A stretch of 64,000 bases of DNA from Flavobacterium sp. 9AF (GTDB lineage: Bacteria; Bacteroidota; Bacteroidia; Flavobacteriales; Flavobacteriaceae). Location of the stretch: the NCBI RefSeq assembly GCF_902506265.1, contig NZ_LR733556.1, positions 259,245 through 323,244 on the forward strand, written 5' to 3'. Within the stretch, counting starts at the first letter, position 1, and every line of letters starts with the position of its first letter. The translations under genes were made by a program, and so were the position numbers. The notes below the pieces were generated by a model that saw nothing but the letters and a program-made list of their open reading frames with translations, searched no databases and had not been told where the DNA came from. Shown piece by piece: positions 34,476 through 45,054 of the stretch.

Positions 34476-36365
34476 TTATTTTACTTCTTCAAAATCAACG
34501 TCTTGTGTTTGATCGCCTGAAGTAGCTTCCGCTTGAGGTTGTGCTTCTTGAGCCCCACCTTCAGCTTGCGCTTTGTACATTTCTTCAGAAGCATTTTTCC
34601 AAGCTTCATTTATTCTTTCTAAAGCTGGAGTAATTGTAGCCACATCTTTAGATTCATATGCTGCTTTCAATTCTTCTAAAGCTCCTTGAATAGTTGATTT
34701 ATTACCTTCAGATAATTTTTCACCAAATTCAGCTAATTGCTTTTCAGTTTGGAAAATCATAGAATCAGCTTCGTTTAATTTATCTGCTTTTTCTTTAGCT
34801 TGTCTGTCTGCTTCTGCATTCATTTCAGCATCTTTCTTCATTTTTTCAATTTCTTCTGGAGTTAATCCTGAAGACGCTTCGATACGAATATCATGTGATT
34901 TACCCGTTCCTTTGTCAGTAGCTGAAACTTTAATAATTCCATTTGCATCAATATCAAAAGTAACTTCAATTTGAGGAATACCTCTTGCTGCTGGTGGAAT
35001 ACCATCTAAATGGAATCTACCGATTGTTTTATTATCTTGAGCCATTGGTCTTTCTCCTTGTAAAACATGGATTTCTACCGATGGTTGGTTATCTGCAGCT
35101 GTTGAGAAAACTTGTGACTTCTTAGTTGGAATTGTAGTATTCGCTTCAATTAATTTAGTTAATACTCCTCCCATAGTTTCAATTCCTAATGATAATGGAG
35201 TAACATCTAATAATAAAACATCTTTTACATCACCAGATAATACACCTCCTTGAATAGCAGCACCAATTGCAACTACTTCGTCTGGATTTACTCCTTTTGA
35301 AGGCTTTTTACCAAAGAATTTTTCTACTTGCTCTTGAATAACTGGTATACGTGTAGAACCACCTACTAAAATTACTTCATCAATATCGGAAGTAGATAAA
35401 CCAGCATCTTTTAACGCTTTAGCCACAGGTTCCATAGAACGCTTAACAAGGCTTTCTGCTAATTGTTCAAATTTTGCTCTAGTTAATGTTTGTACCAAGT
35501 GCTTTGGACCAGTAGCTGTTGCCGTTACATAAGGTAAATTAACTTCTGTTTGTGTTGAAGATGATAATTCAATTTTAGCTTTCTCAGCAGCTTCTTTTAA
35601 ACGTTGCAAAGCCATTGGGTCTTTACGTAAATCAATTCCTTCAGCAGTATTGAATTCATTAGCTAACCAATCAATGATTACTTGGTCAAAATCATCTCCT
35701 CCTAAGTGTGTATCTCCATTTGTAGATAATACTTCAAATACACCATCTCCTAATTCTAAGATTGAAATATCGAAAGTACCACCTCCTAAATCATAAACAG
35801 CAATTTTTTGATCTTTTCCTTGTTTATCTAAACCATAAGCTAAAGCTGCAGCCGTAGGTTCATTAATAATACGCATTACTTCAAGACCTGCAATTTGACC
35901 TGCTTCTTTAGTAGCTTGACGTTGCGCATCATTAAAATAAGCAGGAACTGTAATTACTGCTTTGCTAACTGTAGTTCCTAAATAATCCTCAGCAGTTTTC
36001 TTCATCTTTTGAAGTGTCATAGCAGAAAGTTCTTGTGGCGTATATAATCTACCATCAATATCTACTCTCGGTGTATCATTATCACCTTTAACTACTTTGT
36101 AAGCAACAGTTGAAGCTTCTTTAGCGCTTTCTGAATATTTATTACCCATAAAACGTTTAATAGAAGCAATTGTTTTCGTTGGATTGGTTACTGCTTGTCT
36201 TTTTGCAGGATCACCTACTTTAATCTCTCCTCCTTCTACAAATGCAATTACGGAAGGAGTTGTTCTTTTCCCTTCAGCATTAGCAATTACTACAGGCTCT
36301 CCACCTTCCATAACTGCAACGCATGAATTTGTTGTTCCTAAATCAATTCCAATAATTTTACTCAT
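34476..36365 (-). CDS. dnaK: Molecular chaperone DnaK (Hsp70)
   Basis: ATP-dependent cytosolic chaperone. Canonical from end to end in 629 residues: [17 protein letters not shown] (phosphate 1), [31 protein letters not shown] (phosphate 2), [13 protein letters not shown] (adenosine), linker [16 protein letters not shown], substrate-binding beta domain with [18 protein letters not shown], helical lid and acidic tail [13 protein letters not shown]. No dnaJ or grpE is next to it. No CIRCE element was seen in the 194 bases upstream (36366-36559), which hold the neighbour's terminator and A/T-rich DNA. Confidence 0.99.
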   Translation of the reverse strand: MSKIIGIDLGTTNSCVAVMEGGEPVVIANAEGKRTTPSVIAFVEGGEIKVGDPAKRQAVTNPTKTIASIKRFMGNKYSESAKEASTVAYKVVKGDNDTPRVDIDGRLYTPQELSAMTLQKMKKTAEDYLGTTVSKAVITVPAYFNDAQRQATKEAGQIAGLEVMRIINEPTAAALAYGLDKQGKDQKIAVYDLGGGTFDISILELGDGVFEVLSTNGDTHLGGDDFDQVIIDWLANEFNTAEGIDLRKDPMALQRLKEAAEKAKIELSSSTQTEVNLPYVTATATGPKHLVQTLTRAKFEQLAESLVKRSMEPVAKALKDAGLSTSDIDEVILVGGSTRIPVIQEQVEKFFGKKPSKGVNPDEVVAIGAAIQGGVLSGDVKDVLLLDVTPLSLGIETMGGVLTKLIEANTTIPTKKSQVFSTAADNQPSVEIHVLQGERPMAQDNKTIGRFHLDGIPPAARGIPQIEVTFDIDANGIIKVSATDKGTGKSHDIRIEASSGLTPEEIEKMKKDAEMNAEADRQAKEKADKLNEADSMIFQTEKQLAEFGEKLSEGNKSTIQGALEELKAAYESKDVATITPALERINEAWKNASEEMYKAQAEGGAQEAQPQAEATSGDQTQDVDFEEVK

Positions 36366-36509
36366 AATCTAATCTTAATTTATTGTGTGTTTTTTATAAT
36401 AATCTTTAAAACTTGATAGCATATAGTCAATGATTATGCCAATAGTAATTAAATCTTAATTTGTCATATTTTTGTCATTAAACTATTTTTAAAATGACAT
36501 ATTGACATA

Positions 36510-36539
36510 AAAAAAAGGGTTACCTAATGGCAACCCTTT
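36510..36539 (-). terminator. Terminator after the neutral zinc metallopeptidase gene
   Basis: On the minus strand AAAGGGTTGCC-ATTA-GGTAACCCTTT is followed by a T run; 20 bases past the stop at 36560. Pairing is complete with one G-T pair. Confidence 0.9.
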
Positions 36540-36559
36540 GACTATTTTGCTAGTTTAGA

Positions 36560-37465
36560 TTATCTTAAATTGATATATTCTTCGTCAGACATCTCTCCTC
36601 TAGATATTCTTCCTAATTCTTCCATATGTGACATCATAAAATTATGGAACTCATCTGTTACACCTTCAGGTTTAGCCATTCTATAAGTCCCATTTAATAC
36701 TCCATTATAATAATAGAAGAAATTATAATCAAAACTTGAAGCTGATAATTTAGAATTTCCTGGGTCTGCTAATAAAAATCCTAAACGTACTGCAGATTTT
36801 CTTTGTGGAGGCGTACCGTGGTGACCAGCACTAGTTGTAGAATAATCTCCAATAGCATACGCTGCGTCATAAGCAGTTGCTATAGATGCAAAAGTAGATT
36901 TACCATATCCTCTTCTTAAATAGTATCCAGCAAAACCATCTGCTTCTAATTCTGCAGCTCTAGCTGTACTTTCTTGTCTTGATGGTAATCCGTAAGCATA
37001 TTGCAATTGATGTCCATACTCATGAGCTAGAATCATTACATTGATTAAGTTAGAAGTATCTCTGTTATAAGCCCATTTATAAATTGCTTCTCCAAAATAA
37101 ATTTTCCCATTGCTATAAGAAATAGCATTAAAAGTAGAGCTTGGATTAGATAAATCTCTTACATAACGAAATGTAGGAGCTGATCTACCCCAAAAGGATG
37201 CAATAGCACTGTTTTGAGAAGTAATTAGACTCGAATTTACAGTACTTCCACTATTAGGTAAACTGGTATAAAGACTTGCTGTAGAACTCCAATTACCATC
37301 AACATAACCGCAGTCTCCTTCTCTGCTGTTTGGTTGTTGATCCACTACAGATAAAACTTCGTCTTGAGAATCAAGAGTAGTTTCTTCATCTTTACTACAT
37401 GATAGCATAGTAGATAATGCTAAAGCTCCTAAAAATAGAGATGCATTTCTGAAATTTGTTTTCAT
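36560..37465 (-). CDS. Lipoprotein neutral zinc metallopeptidase
   Basis: 301 residues with lipobox LSCSKDEE (cysteine about 23). The catalytic region VMILAHEYGHQLQYAYGL (about 146-163) contains HExxH, and ARAAELEADGFAGYYLRRGYG supplies the downstream ExxxD typical of the YpfJ/neutral zinc metallopeptidase group, as does the later GHHGTPPQRKSAVRLGF. Anchored in the envelope and facing the periplasm or outside; substrate unknown. It has its own terminator. The 260 bases between it and sdaA (37466-37725) are A/T-rich and contain only the start signals of the two divergent genes. Confidence 0.82.
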   Translation of the reverse strand: MKTNFRNASLFLGALALSTMLSCSKDEETTLDSQDEVLSVVDQQPNSREGDCGYVDGNWSSTASLYTSLPNSGSTVNSSLITSQNSAIASFWGRSAPTFRYVRDLSNPSSTFNAISYSNGKIYFGEAIYKWAYNRDTSNLINVMILAHEYGHQLQYAYGLPSRQESTARAAELEADGFAGYYLRRGYGKSTFASIATAYDAAYAIGDYSTTSAGHHGTPPQRKSAVRLGFLLADPGNSKLSASSFDYNFFYYYNGVLNGTYRMAKPEGVTDEFHNFMMSHMEELGRISRGEMSDEEYINLR

Positions 37466-37725
37466 TTTAAAATAGTTAAGGTTATTAATGGCACAATATT
37501 AAATATTATTTTAATATTAAAATTACATTAAATCTACCTAAAACGTTAATTCTTTACATCATATGCAATATAACTAAAAAATAAAACTTTTATCGATGTT
37601 TTTTCTAAAAAAAAAATAAAATTTTAACAAAAAAAGATATTAATAAAAAAAATTTAACTTATCAAGAATTGATAAATAGTAATCAAGATTTAATTTTCTA
37701 ATTTATATTTGTATCAAAAAAAATT

Positions 37726-39147
37726 ATGGAGTGTATTTCTGTTTTCGATATGTTAAAGATTGGTGTTGGTCCTTCAAGTTCACATACTCTAGGCCCTTGG
37801 AGAGCTGCCGAGAGATTTATTAAGGAACTTAAAGAAAAAGAATTACTAAATTCTATAAACCGTATCAAAGTAGATTTATATGGTTCATTGTCTTTAACGG
37901 GTAAAGGTCATGCTACTGATTTAGCTGTAATGTTAGGCTTAAGTGGAGCTGATCCAGAATATATTCCTGTTGAAAGTATCGATGTAATTATTACAGCTAT
38001 CAAAAATAAAAAGGAAATATTTTTAGGAAATGAAATAATTATCCCTTTTCATCTTGAAGCAGATATTGTTTTTAATAGAGAATTTTTACCCTTTCATGCA
38101 AATGGTATAAAATTTACAGCTTACTCAAGCAATCACGAATATGAAAACACTTATTATTCAATAGGAGGAGGATTTGTCGTTGTTGAAGAAAGAATTAATT
38201 CAGGTATAAAAGAAGAAATAAAATGTGCTTTCCCATTTCCAATAGATAAAGCATCTGAATTGTTAGCATATTGTCAAACACAAAACAAAAAAGTTTGGGA
38301 AATTGTTTATGAGAATGAAAAATCTATGCGTAATGAAACTGAAATTCATAATGAATTGATGCGCATATGGGATACCATGCTCGAATGTATGTATATAGGT
38401 TGTCACTCCGAAGGCATTTTACCTGGTGGATTAAATGTAAGACGTAGGGCCTATGATATGCATAAAAATCTAATTGGTGTACTTCCTTATGATAGTCCTT
38501 ATTCTTGGATGCAAATCATTAGACAAACTGAAGTAAAATTCAGGCAAATTTTAAAATGGGTAAGTTGTTTTGCGTTAGCTGTAAATGAAGTAAATGCATC
38601 CCTAGGTAGGGTCGTAACTGCTCCTACAAATGGAAGTGCTGGAGTAATACCTGCCGTTTTAATGTATTATTTAGTTATTGAAAACCATCAAGCCAATGAA
38701 GAACAAATCAAACAATTTTTAATGACAGCAGGAGAAATAGGTAGCATATTTAAAAAAGGAGCTACAATCTCTGCTGCAATGGGTGGTTGTCAAGCAGAAA
38801 TAGGTGTCTCCAGTGCTATGGCTGCTGCCGGATTGTGCGAAGTAATGGGAGGTAGTCCAGAACAAGTAATGATGGCTGCTGAAATAGCAATGGAACATCA
38901 TTTAGGATTAACTTGTGACCCTATTGGTGGATTAGTTCAGATTCCTTGTATTGAAAGAAACACCATGGGAGCTATAAAAGCTATTAATGCTGCTGAACTA
39001 GCATTAGAAACAGATGCAAAAAATGCTAAAGTTCCTTTAGACAAAGTAGTAAATACGATGTGGGAAACTGCAAAAGATATGAATACGAAATACAAAGAAA
39101 CTTCAGAAGGGGGTTTAGCCATAGGTGTCAATTTAGCTGATTGTTAA
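37726..39147 (+). CDS. L-serine ammonia-lyase (iron-sulfur type)
   Basis: Deaminates L-serine to pyruvate and ammonia using a [4Fe-4S] cluster. Single-chain form (473 residues) joining beta and alpha parts: [24 protein letters not shown] at the start, [30 protein letters not shown] in the alpha part, and cluster cysteines in [51 protein letters not shown] element at 37704-37711 lies 14 bases before the ATG and may be the promoter -7, giving a very short leader. The next gene starts 2 bases after its stop. Confidence 0.95.
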   Translation: MECISVFDMLKIGVGPSSSHTLGPWRAAERFIKELKEKELLNSINRIKVDLYGSLSLTGKGHATDLAVMLGLSGADPEYIPVESIDVIITAIKNKKEIFLGNEIIIPFHLEADIVFNREFLPFHANGIKFTAYSSNHEYENTYYSIGGGFVVVEERINSGIKEEIKCAFPFPIDKASELLAYCQTQNKKVWEIVYENEKSMRNETEIHNELMRIWDTMLECMYIGCHSEGILPGGLNVRRRAYDMHKNLIGVLPYDSPYSWMQIIRQTEVKFRQILKWVSCFALAVNEVNASLGRVVTAPTNGSAGVIPAVLMYYLVIENHQANEEQIKQFLMTAGEIGSIFKKGATISAAMGGCQAEIGVSSAMAAAGLCEVMGGSPEQVMMAAEIAMEHHLGLTCDPIGGLVQIPCIERNTMGAIKAINAAELALETDAKNAKVPLDKVVNTMWETAKDMNTKYKETSEGGLAIGVNLADC

Positions 39148-39149
39148 TA

Positions 39150-40328
39150 ATGAAAAATATACTCGCATATCTTATTCTTATTTTATCCTTTTCATCATAT
39201 AGTCAAAAAAAATATTGGATTGTAAATGATACCCGACTTTATGAAAAGCCATCACTTAACTCTAATTTTCATGGATATTTTAAATATGGAGCTTCAATAC
39301 AAGTTATCGATGACAATTATTCAGGTTGGGTAAAAATTAAGGCAGATAATAATGATGAAGGATTTGTAGAAAAAAAAGATATTAAAACGGTATTAAATGC
39401 TAATGACATCATAAAAACAGATAATGAAAATCCTATAATTAAAGGAAATGATTCTTATCATGGTGGAAATCATTTATTCGTTTTAGTTGCAGGGTTAAAA
39501 TTAAGAAGTGAACCGAATTCAAATTCGAAAATTATTAAAATTACTTCGACGGGAATGCCTATATCAGTTTCTTATATTCCTATTAATGATGAAAAGTGGG
39601 TATGTGTAGATAATGATAAATTTACATTAAGAAAGTTTATTGGAAATAGACCTGATTTAAATAATCTATATACACTATTTAATAAAATTGAATTTACCAA
39701 TATTCAAGAACGAAAAACAATATCTGAACGCATTGTCGAATTAGCGTGGAATACGGGATATAAGCATTTAAGCAAAGCTTATACTATTTACTATGAAGTT
39801 GTAAAACAAATTGGCGATTCTGAATTAATAGAAAAAACTAAAAATTATATTTTACTAGCTAACGGATTATCAAATCAACGCCCATTAAATGAAATATTAG
39901 AAATAACAAAAAAAAGTGATTTCATTATTAAAAACTTGAATGTAAATAAATTTCATGCCACTTATTTAGAATTAGAAAAAAACTACAATAACCCATTAAA
40001 AATTGCAGAAATTGAGGATGATTGTGGTATATACTTAAATAATCTGTTTCATTACTATTCAAACATGAACGTTTCAGTAGATAAAAAAAATAATAAAATT
40101 GAAATTAGTAAAATTTATTTAGATAATAATACAAAATTCAAATTAAACAAAAATACAATTCTAACAAAAGAAACTACTGAAAGAGATTTCCTTTCAAATT
40201 TTGGCCAATATATCGATGCTTCAATTGAATCACCAAATAGATATACTTTCGCTTTAGAATACGCTACTCTAATTTTGGAGTTTAAAGTTGGTAAATTATT
40301 TTCTGTTGAAGTAATGAATTATTGCTAA
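39150..40328 (+). CDS. Exported protein with two SH3-like domains
   Basis: About 392 residues with signal peptide (MKNILAYLILILSFSSYSQ). Two bacterial SH3-like segments follow: DTRLYEKPSLNSNFHGYFKYGASIQVIDDNYSGWVKIKADNNDEGFVEKKDI (about 26-80) and GLKLRSEPNSNSKIIKITSTGMPISVSYIPINDEKWVCVD (about 115-160). The C-terminal half is helical and unrecognised. It may bind cell wall. The ATG at 39150 is preferred to an in-frame TTG inside the sdaA stop region because the signal peptide starts there. Its last 4 bases overlap the convergent gene at 40325. Confidence 0.7.
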   Translation: MKNILAYLILILSFSSYSQKKYWIVNDTRLYEKPSLNSNFHGYFKYGASIQVIDDNYSGWVKIKADNNDEGFVEKKDIKTVLNANDIIKTDNENPIIKGNDSYHGGNHLFVLVAGLKLRSEPNSNSKIIKITSTGMPISVSYIPINDEKWVCVDNDKFTLRKFIGNRPDLNNLYTLFNKIEFTNIQERKTISERIVELAWNTGYKHLSKAYTIYYEVVKQIGDSELIEKTKNYILLANGLSNQRPLNEILEITKKSDFIIKNLNVNKFHATYLELEKNYNNPLKIAEIEDDCGIYLNNLFHYYSNMNVSVDKKNNKIEISKIYLDNNTKFKLNKNTILTKETTERDFLSNFGQYIDASIESPNRYTFALEYATLILEFKVGKLFSVEVMNYC

Positions 40329-40759
40329 TCTTTATTTCTGGTATCAATTACATGTATAATTACCCATGCTTTATTCTGATTTAACAATGTAAAAGAGTTC
40401 ACTCCTTTATGACTTAAAACATTATTAATATAAAATTCATAAGGAGTCCATACATGTGCTAACTCTCCGTCTATTTTAACCTGATATTCTAAAATCCTTT
40501 CTTCAAATTTCATAGTATTAGGTATATTACATATAGATTTTATAAAATCAGCATATTTTTCAGTAATTAATTTATCACCCTCCTTTTTTGACCCAATTGT
40601 CTGCATAATAATTTTTTCATGACAAACTTTTTGTAGACCTACAGAATCTTTTCTATGAAAAGCATTGAAAAAATCAATTATTGTATTTTTTGGACTCACT
40701 TCTTGAGCCCATAAAATAGATGAAGAGAGTATAAAAATATACAGTACGTATTTTTTCAT
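40325..40759 (-). CDS. Exported NTF2-like (SnoaL/DUF4440-type) protein
   Basis: 144 residues: signal peptide (MKKYVLYIFILSSSILWAQ), then a single NTF2-like cone fold (NTIIDFFNAFHRKDSVGLQKVCHEKIIMQTIG ... LEYQVKIDGELAHVWTPYEFYINNVLSHKGVNSFTLLNQNKAWVIIHVIDT). Such periplasmic proteins are usually small-molecule binding or of unknown role. Its end overlaps the preceding gene tail to tail by 4 bases. Confidence 0.75.
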   Translation of the reverse strand: MKKYVLYIFILSSSILWAQEVSPKNTIIDFFNAFHRKDSVGLQKVCHEKIIMQTIGSKKEGDKLITEKYADFIKSICNIPNTMKFEERILEYQVKIDGELAHVWTPYEFYINNVLSHKGVNSFTLLNQNKAWVIIHVIDTRNKD

Positions 40760-40885
40760 TTTAATTTTATTAGATTACTATTAGTAGTTTTTTACTAAAA
40801 ATAGTTACAATTTCTAAGAATATCTTAATTTTACAAAGAATTTTGATTTTAAAAACGAGAGTTTCTCAAACTATACTATAATATT

Positions 40886-41704
40886 ATGTCAGTAGCCAAA
40901 AAAGATTACAAAAGAATTACCACAAAAACATTAATCGAGATGAAAGAAAATGGAGAAAAAATCTCCATGCTAACAGCCTATGATTACACTATGGCTAAAA
41001 TTGTGGATTCATCTGGTGTTGATGTAATTTTAGTGGGTGATTCGGCAAGTAATGTAATGGCTGGGCATGAAACCACGTTACCAATTACCTTAGATCAAAT
41101 GATTTATCATGCTTCTTCTGTCATTAGAGCTGTACAAAGAGCTTTAGTCGTTGTAGATTTACCATTTGGTAGTTATCAATCTGATCCTAAAGAAGCCTTA
41201 CGTTCAGCCATACGAATTATGAAGGAAAGTGGTGGACATGCCGTTAAATTAGAAGGGGGAAGTGAAATTAAAGATTCTATAAAACGAATTTTACATGCTG
41301 GGATTCCTGTTATGGGCCATTTAGGTTTAACTCCACAATCCATTTATAAATTTGGAACCTATACGGTTAGAGCAAAAGAAGATGCGGAAGCTGAAAAACT
41401 AATGGAAGACGCTAAAATGTTAGAGCGTATAGGTTGTTTTGCCATTGTCTTAGAAAAAATACCCGCAGCTTTAGCTGAAAAAGTAGCTAAAAGTGTTTCC
41501 ATTCCTGTAATTGGTATTGGAGCTGGAAATGGTGTAGACGGTCAAGTCTTAGTGTTACATGATATGATTGGAATGACACATGAATTCAGCCCAAGATTTT
41601 TAAGAAGATACATGAATTTGTATGAAGATATGACTACAGCAATTAGTCAATATGTTACTGATGTTAAGGCTGTTGATTTTCCAAATGAAACCGAGCAGTA
41701 TTAA
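40886..41704 (+). CDS. panB: 3-methyl-2-oxobutanoate hydroxymethyltransferase
   Basis: First step of pantothenate synthesis: alpha-ketoisovalerate plus methylene-tetrahydrofolate to ketopantoate. TIM-barrel PanB of normal length (272): [35 protein letters not shown] (metal-binding aspartate), [62 protein letters not shown]. An S23-like gene and an RluA-type pseudouridine synthase gene follow on the same strand. Confidence 0.97.
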   Translation: MSVAKKDYKRITTKTLIEMKENGEKISMLTAYDYTMAKIVDSSGVDVILVGDSASNVMAGHETTLPITLDQMIYHASSVIRAVQRALVVVDLPFGSYQSDPKEALRSAIRIMKESGGHAVKLEGGSEIKDSIKRILHAGIPVMGHLGLTPQSIYKFGTYTVRAKEDAEAEKLMEDAKMLERIGCFAIVLEKIPAALAEKVAKSVSIPVIGIGAGNGVDGQVLVLHDMIGMTHEFSPRFLRRYMNLYEDMTTAISQYVTDVKAVDFPNETEQY

Positions 41705-41719
41705 GAGATTTTTTTGATT

Positions 41720-42139
41720 ATTAGATCTTTAGATTACCTAAAAAATAATTATATGCATCGATTTAAAGATTTGGAAATTTGGAAATTAAGTAGAAAGCTT
41801 TCTACTGAAATTTATTCTATTACAGCAAATTTCCCTGATAACGAAAAATTTGGATTATCAAATCAACTAAGAAGAGCTTCTGTATCACTTCCTTCAAATA
41901 TAGCTGAAGGTTGTTCAAGAACTAGTAATAAAGATTTTTCAAGATTTTTAGAAATTGCTATTGGCTCTGCTTATGAAATGGAAACTCAATTATTAATTGC
42001 TTTTGATTTAGGTTATATAGATCAAGATAGACTTGAAGTTTTAATAAATAATTTAGATCAAATAGTAAAAATGACTTCGAAATTTCGCTCAACATTAATT
42101 TCAAAATAATTAAACGATCCAAGTATCTAACTATCTAAT
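41720..42139. repeat. Inverted TTAGAT repeats flanking the S23-like gene
   Basis: ATTAGATctTTAGATta (41720-41736) is matched inverted by 42123-42139 (reverse complement ATTAGATagTTAGATac), 13 of 17 bases. The pair brackets the four-helix-bundle gene almost exactly, leaving 16 and 13 bases to its ends, and lies inside the panB-rluA intergenic space. Confidence 0.6.
41753..42109 (+). CDS. Four-helix-bundle protein (S23/rRNA intervening-sequence type)
   Basis: 118 residues: MHRFKDLEIWKLSRKLSTEIYSIT, FPDNEKFGLSNQLRRASVSLPSNIAEG, then SRFLEIAIGSAYEMETQLLIA and LINNLDQIVKMTSKFRSTL. This is the full signature of the S23/IVS family first known from 23S rRNA intervening sequences and widespread in Bacteroidota. 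Function is unknown. The ATG at 41753 is used; an upstream TTG frame adds 13 residues encoded by the flanking repeat and is unlikely. The inverted TTAGAT repeats around it suggest a mobile or formerly rRNA-borne cassette. Confidence 0.88.
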   Translation: MHRFKDLEIWKLSRKLSTEIYSITANFPDNEKFGLSNQLRRASVSLPSNIAEGCSRTSNKDFSRFLEIAIGSAYEMETQLLIAFDLGYIDQDRLEVLINNLDQIVKMTSKFRSTLISK

Positions 42140-42147
42140 TTTCAGAA

Positions 42148-42843
42148 ATGAAAACAATATCCACAAAAGATAACCTTCAAATTCTTCACGAAGACAATCA
42201 TATCATTGTGATAAATAAGCGTGCTGGAGATATTGTGCAAGGTGATAAAACGGGAGACAAACCTCTTTCAGATGTTGTAAAAGAATATCTTAAAGAAAAA
42301 TACAATAAACCTAGAGAAGTTTTTTTGGGCGTTATTCATCGTTTGGATAGACCTACAACCGGTATCGTTGTTTTTGCCAAAACATCAAAAGCTTTAACCC
42401 GTTTAAATGAAAGTTTTAAAAATAGAGAAACTAAAAAAATCTATTGGGCAGTCGTAAAAAATTCCCCACCAAAATCTAACGACACCTTAGTTCATTTTCT
42501 AAAAAGAAATCCCAAAAACAACACTTCAAAAGCGCATACAAAAGAAGTCCCGGATAGTAAAAAAGCGAGTCTAGAATATCGCCTATTTAAAAAATTGGAC
42601 AATTATTTTGGCCTAGAAATTCTATTACATACAGGAAGACATCATCAAATTAGAGCCCAATTAACAGCTATAGGTTGCCCAATAAAAGGAGATTTGAAAT
42701 ATGGTTTTGACAGAAGTAATTCAGATGGAGGCATTCATTTGCATGCTAGAAAATTGGAGATTATGCATCCGGTAACCAAAGAAAATTTAGTTTTTGTAGC
42801 TCCCACTCCAAATGAAGTGATTTGGAATGCCATCATACAATAA
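42148..42843 (+). CDS. RluA-family pseudouridine synthase
   Basis: 231 residues: EDNHIIVINKRAGDIVQGD, the catalytic motif GVIHRLDRPTTGIVVFAKTSKAL (Asp in HRLDR), KIYWAVV, LETGRHHQIR-like LLHTGRHHQIRAQLTAIGCPIKGDLKYG and a C-terminal LHARKLEIMHPVT. It isomerises uridine in rRNA or tRNA; the target position cannot be read from sequence. No S4 domain is present, which fits the RluA/RluC-small or TruC-like members. It starts 8 bases after the TTAGAT repeat and ends at a terminator. Confidence 0.92.
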   Translation: MKTISTKDNLQILHEDNHIIVINKRAGDIVQGDKTGDKPLSDVVKEYLKEKYNKPREVFLGVIHRLDRPTTGIVVFAKTSKALTRLNESFKNRETKKIYWAVVKNSPPKSNDTLVHFLKRNPKNNTSKAHTKEVPDSKKASLEYRLFKKLDNYFGLEILLHTGRHHQIRAQLTAIGCPIKGDLKYGFDRSNSDGGIHLHARKLEIMHPVTKENLVFVAPTPNEVIWNAIIQ

Positions 42844-42870
42844 AAAAGGGAACTGATTGTTCCCTTTTTT
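42842..42870. terminator. Bidirectional terminator between rluA-type gene and E1 gene
   Basis: AAAAAAGGGAAC-TGATT-GTTCCCTTTTTT, 12-bp perfect stem overlapping the upstream stop codon and 6 bases from the convergent stop at 42877. Confidence 0.93.
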
Positions 42871-42876
42871 ATTATC

Positions 42877-44853
42877 TTAATATTGCATTATTTTTTTTAA
42901 TTCCGCTTCAAATCGATTTTTAGGTAAATATTGATCTTCTAATGCTTTTACAAATGGAATAGCCGTTTCAATACTACCTACTCTTTTCACAGGGGCATCT
43001 AAATATTCAAAACAATTTTCCATAATCAAAGCGGAAATATCGCTTGAAATACCACCAAATAGTGTGTCTTCTTGTAAAATAATAACACGACCCGTTTTCT
43101 TCACGGAATTGAAAATCGTTTCTACATCTAACGGTTGTAACGATCTTAAATCTATTAAATCTGCTGAAATATCAGTATTATTTGATAAGGTTTCTAAAGC
43201 CCAATGTACTCCAGCACCGAAGGAAATAATAGTTACTTCATTACCTTCTTTTAATACAGCAGCTTTTCCAAAAGGAATGGTGTAATAATCTACTGGAACA
43301 TCTTGATATATACTTCTATACAATTGCTTGTGTTCAAAATATAAAACAGGATTTGGGTCATTAATGGCTGTATTTAAAAGTCCTTTTGCATCATATGGAA
43401 AGGCTGGATAAACTACTTTTAATCCTGGCGTTTTGGCAAACCAAGCTTCATTGGTTTGTGAATGAAAAGGACCCGCTTGAGTTCCACCACCACAAGGCAT
43501 TCTCACTACAACATCCGCTTTTTCGTTCCAACGATAATGTTGCTTTGCTAATAAATTTACAATCGGGTTAAATCCTGTAGAAACAAAATCCGCAAATTGC
43601 ATTTCCACAATCGCTTTATATCCATTGATTGACAATCCGTTTGCAGCAGAAACGATAGCACTTTCGCAAATTGGTGTATTTCGAACTCTATCCTTACCAA
43701 ATTCGGCTACAAAACCTTCTGTAATTTTAAAAGCACCTCCATATTCAGCAATATCTTGTCCCATGATTACTAAATTCTCATGTTTTTCCATGGATAATTT
43801 TAAAGCACTTGAAATGGCATCAATAACTCTAATATTTTCGGTTACATCAGAATGGAAGAATTGTTCGTGCTCATAGGGCTCGTACATATCATTTAATTCT
43901 TCTTCTAAATTGGCTTCTACTTCAGGTTCTAACTGTGTTTTTGCCCAATGCTGATCAATTTCTGCTTTAATGCGCTCTTTAATTAAAACATCATCCTCTT
44001 CATTCATAACAAAAGTCCTAAATAAATAATCTTTAAAATTAGCAATCGGATCTTTTTCTGCCCATAGATCCATTAATTCTTGAGGTACATATTTAGTTCC
44101 ACTCGCCTCTTCATGACCTCGCATTCTGAAGGTTTTAAATTCCAGTAAAACGGGTCTCGGATTTTCAATCATAGATGCTTTCAATTCAGTAATTTTATGA
44201 AAAACATCTAAAATATTATTCCCATCTATAACATGACTTTCCATTCCATAACCTACTCCTTTATCTGCTAAATTTTCACAACGATATTGTTCATTTGTAG
44301 GTGTCGAAAGTCCATATCCATTATTTTCAATCACAAATAAAACTGGTAAATCCCAAACGGAAGCTATATTTAATGCTTCATGAAAATCTCCTTCTGAAGT
44401 AGCACCTTCACCCGTAAAAACAGCTGTAATCTTACCATTTTGCTTCAATTTATTAGCTAAAGCGATTCCGTCTGCAACTCCCATTTGAGGACCTAAATGA
44501 GAAATCATTCCTACAATCTTAAATTCTTGTGTACCAAAATGAAAACTTCTGTCTCTACCTTTAGTAAAACCTGTCTTTTTTCCTTGCCATTGTGAAAACA
44601 AACGATGCAAAGGAATTTCTCTAGTTGTAAAAACACCTAAGTTACGGTGCATCGGTAAAATATATTCGTCTTTGTCTAAAACCGCAGTAATTCCAACAGA
44701 AATTGCTTCTTGACCAATTCCTGAAAACCATTTAGAAACCTTACCCTGACGCAAAAGAATGAGCATCTTTTCTTCAATCATTCTTGGTTTTAAAAGTTTT
44801 TTATACAAATCTATAAGTTGAGGATTGCTTAACTCTTTTCTATCAAAGTTCAT
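42877..44853 (-). CDS. Fused 2-oxoacid dehydrogenase E1 (alpha plus beta)
   Basis: Thiamine-diphosphate enzyme decarboxylating branched-chain 2-oxoacids (or pyruvate) for a lipoyl E2. The N-terminal half is E1 alpha ([62 protein letters not shown] with the ThDP motif). From about residue 340 the E1 beta follows ([71 protein letters not shown]). The ATG at 44853 (MNFDRKEL) is preferred; an 18-residue upstream extension is hydrophobic and atypical. The fusion is common in Bacteroidota. E2 and E3 genes are not adjacent. Confidence 0.92.
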   Translation of the reverse strand: MNFDRKELSNPQLIDLYKKLLKPRMIEEKMLILLRQGKVSKWFSGIGQEAISVGITAVLDKDEYILPMHRNLGVFTTREIPLHRLFSQWQGKKTGFTKGRDRSFHFGTQEFKIVGMISHLGPQMGVADGIALANKLKQNGKITAVFTGEGATSEGDFHEALNIASVWDLPVLFVIENNGYGLSTPTNEQYRCENLADKGVGYGMESHVIDGNNILDVFHKITELKASMIENPRPVLLEFKTFRMRGHEEASGTKYVPQELMDLWAEKDPIANFKDYLFRTFVMNEEDDVLIKERIKAEIDQHWAKTQLEPEVEANLEEELNDMYEPYEHEQFFHSDVTENIRVIDAISSALKLSMEKHENLVIMGQDIAEYGGAFKITEGFVAEFGKDRVRNTPICESAIVSAANGLSINGYKAIVEMQFADFVSTGFNPIVNLLAKQHYRWNEKADVVVRMPCGGGTQAGPFHSQTNEAWFAKTPGLKVVYPAFPYDAKGLLNTAINDPNPVLYFEHKQLYRSIYQDVPVDYYTIPFGKAAVLKEGNEVTIISFGAGVHWALETLSNNTDISADLIDLRSLQPLDVETIFNSVKKTGRVIILQEDTLFGGISSDISALIMENCFEYLDAPVKRVGSIETAIPFVKALEDQYLPKNRFEAELKKIMQY

Positions 44854-45054
44854 GGTAATGGGTTTGTAATTATTTGAATTCAAAAATAGGAAAAATAACA
44901 TTTTCAAATGGAATTGTTATAAAATTTATTTTACCAAAATGTAACAGTATCTCAAAATGTTGATAACTTCCTCATTTTAAATTAAAAATAAATCAATACA
45001 TTTGTATTTACTTGGGCTAAGCGCCTTTAGATTTATTAACAATAAAGTTTTAGT

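Noticed and set aside
36440..36510. Possible stress operator (repeated TGTCAT/ATGACA) upstream of dnaK
   Set aside because: The arms are uneven and A/T-rich, most of it lies nearer the terminator of the neighbouring gene, and it does not match CIRCE.
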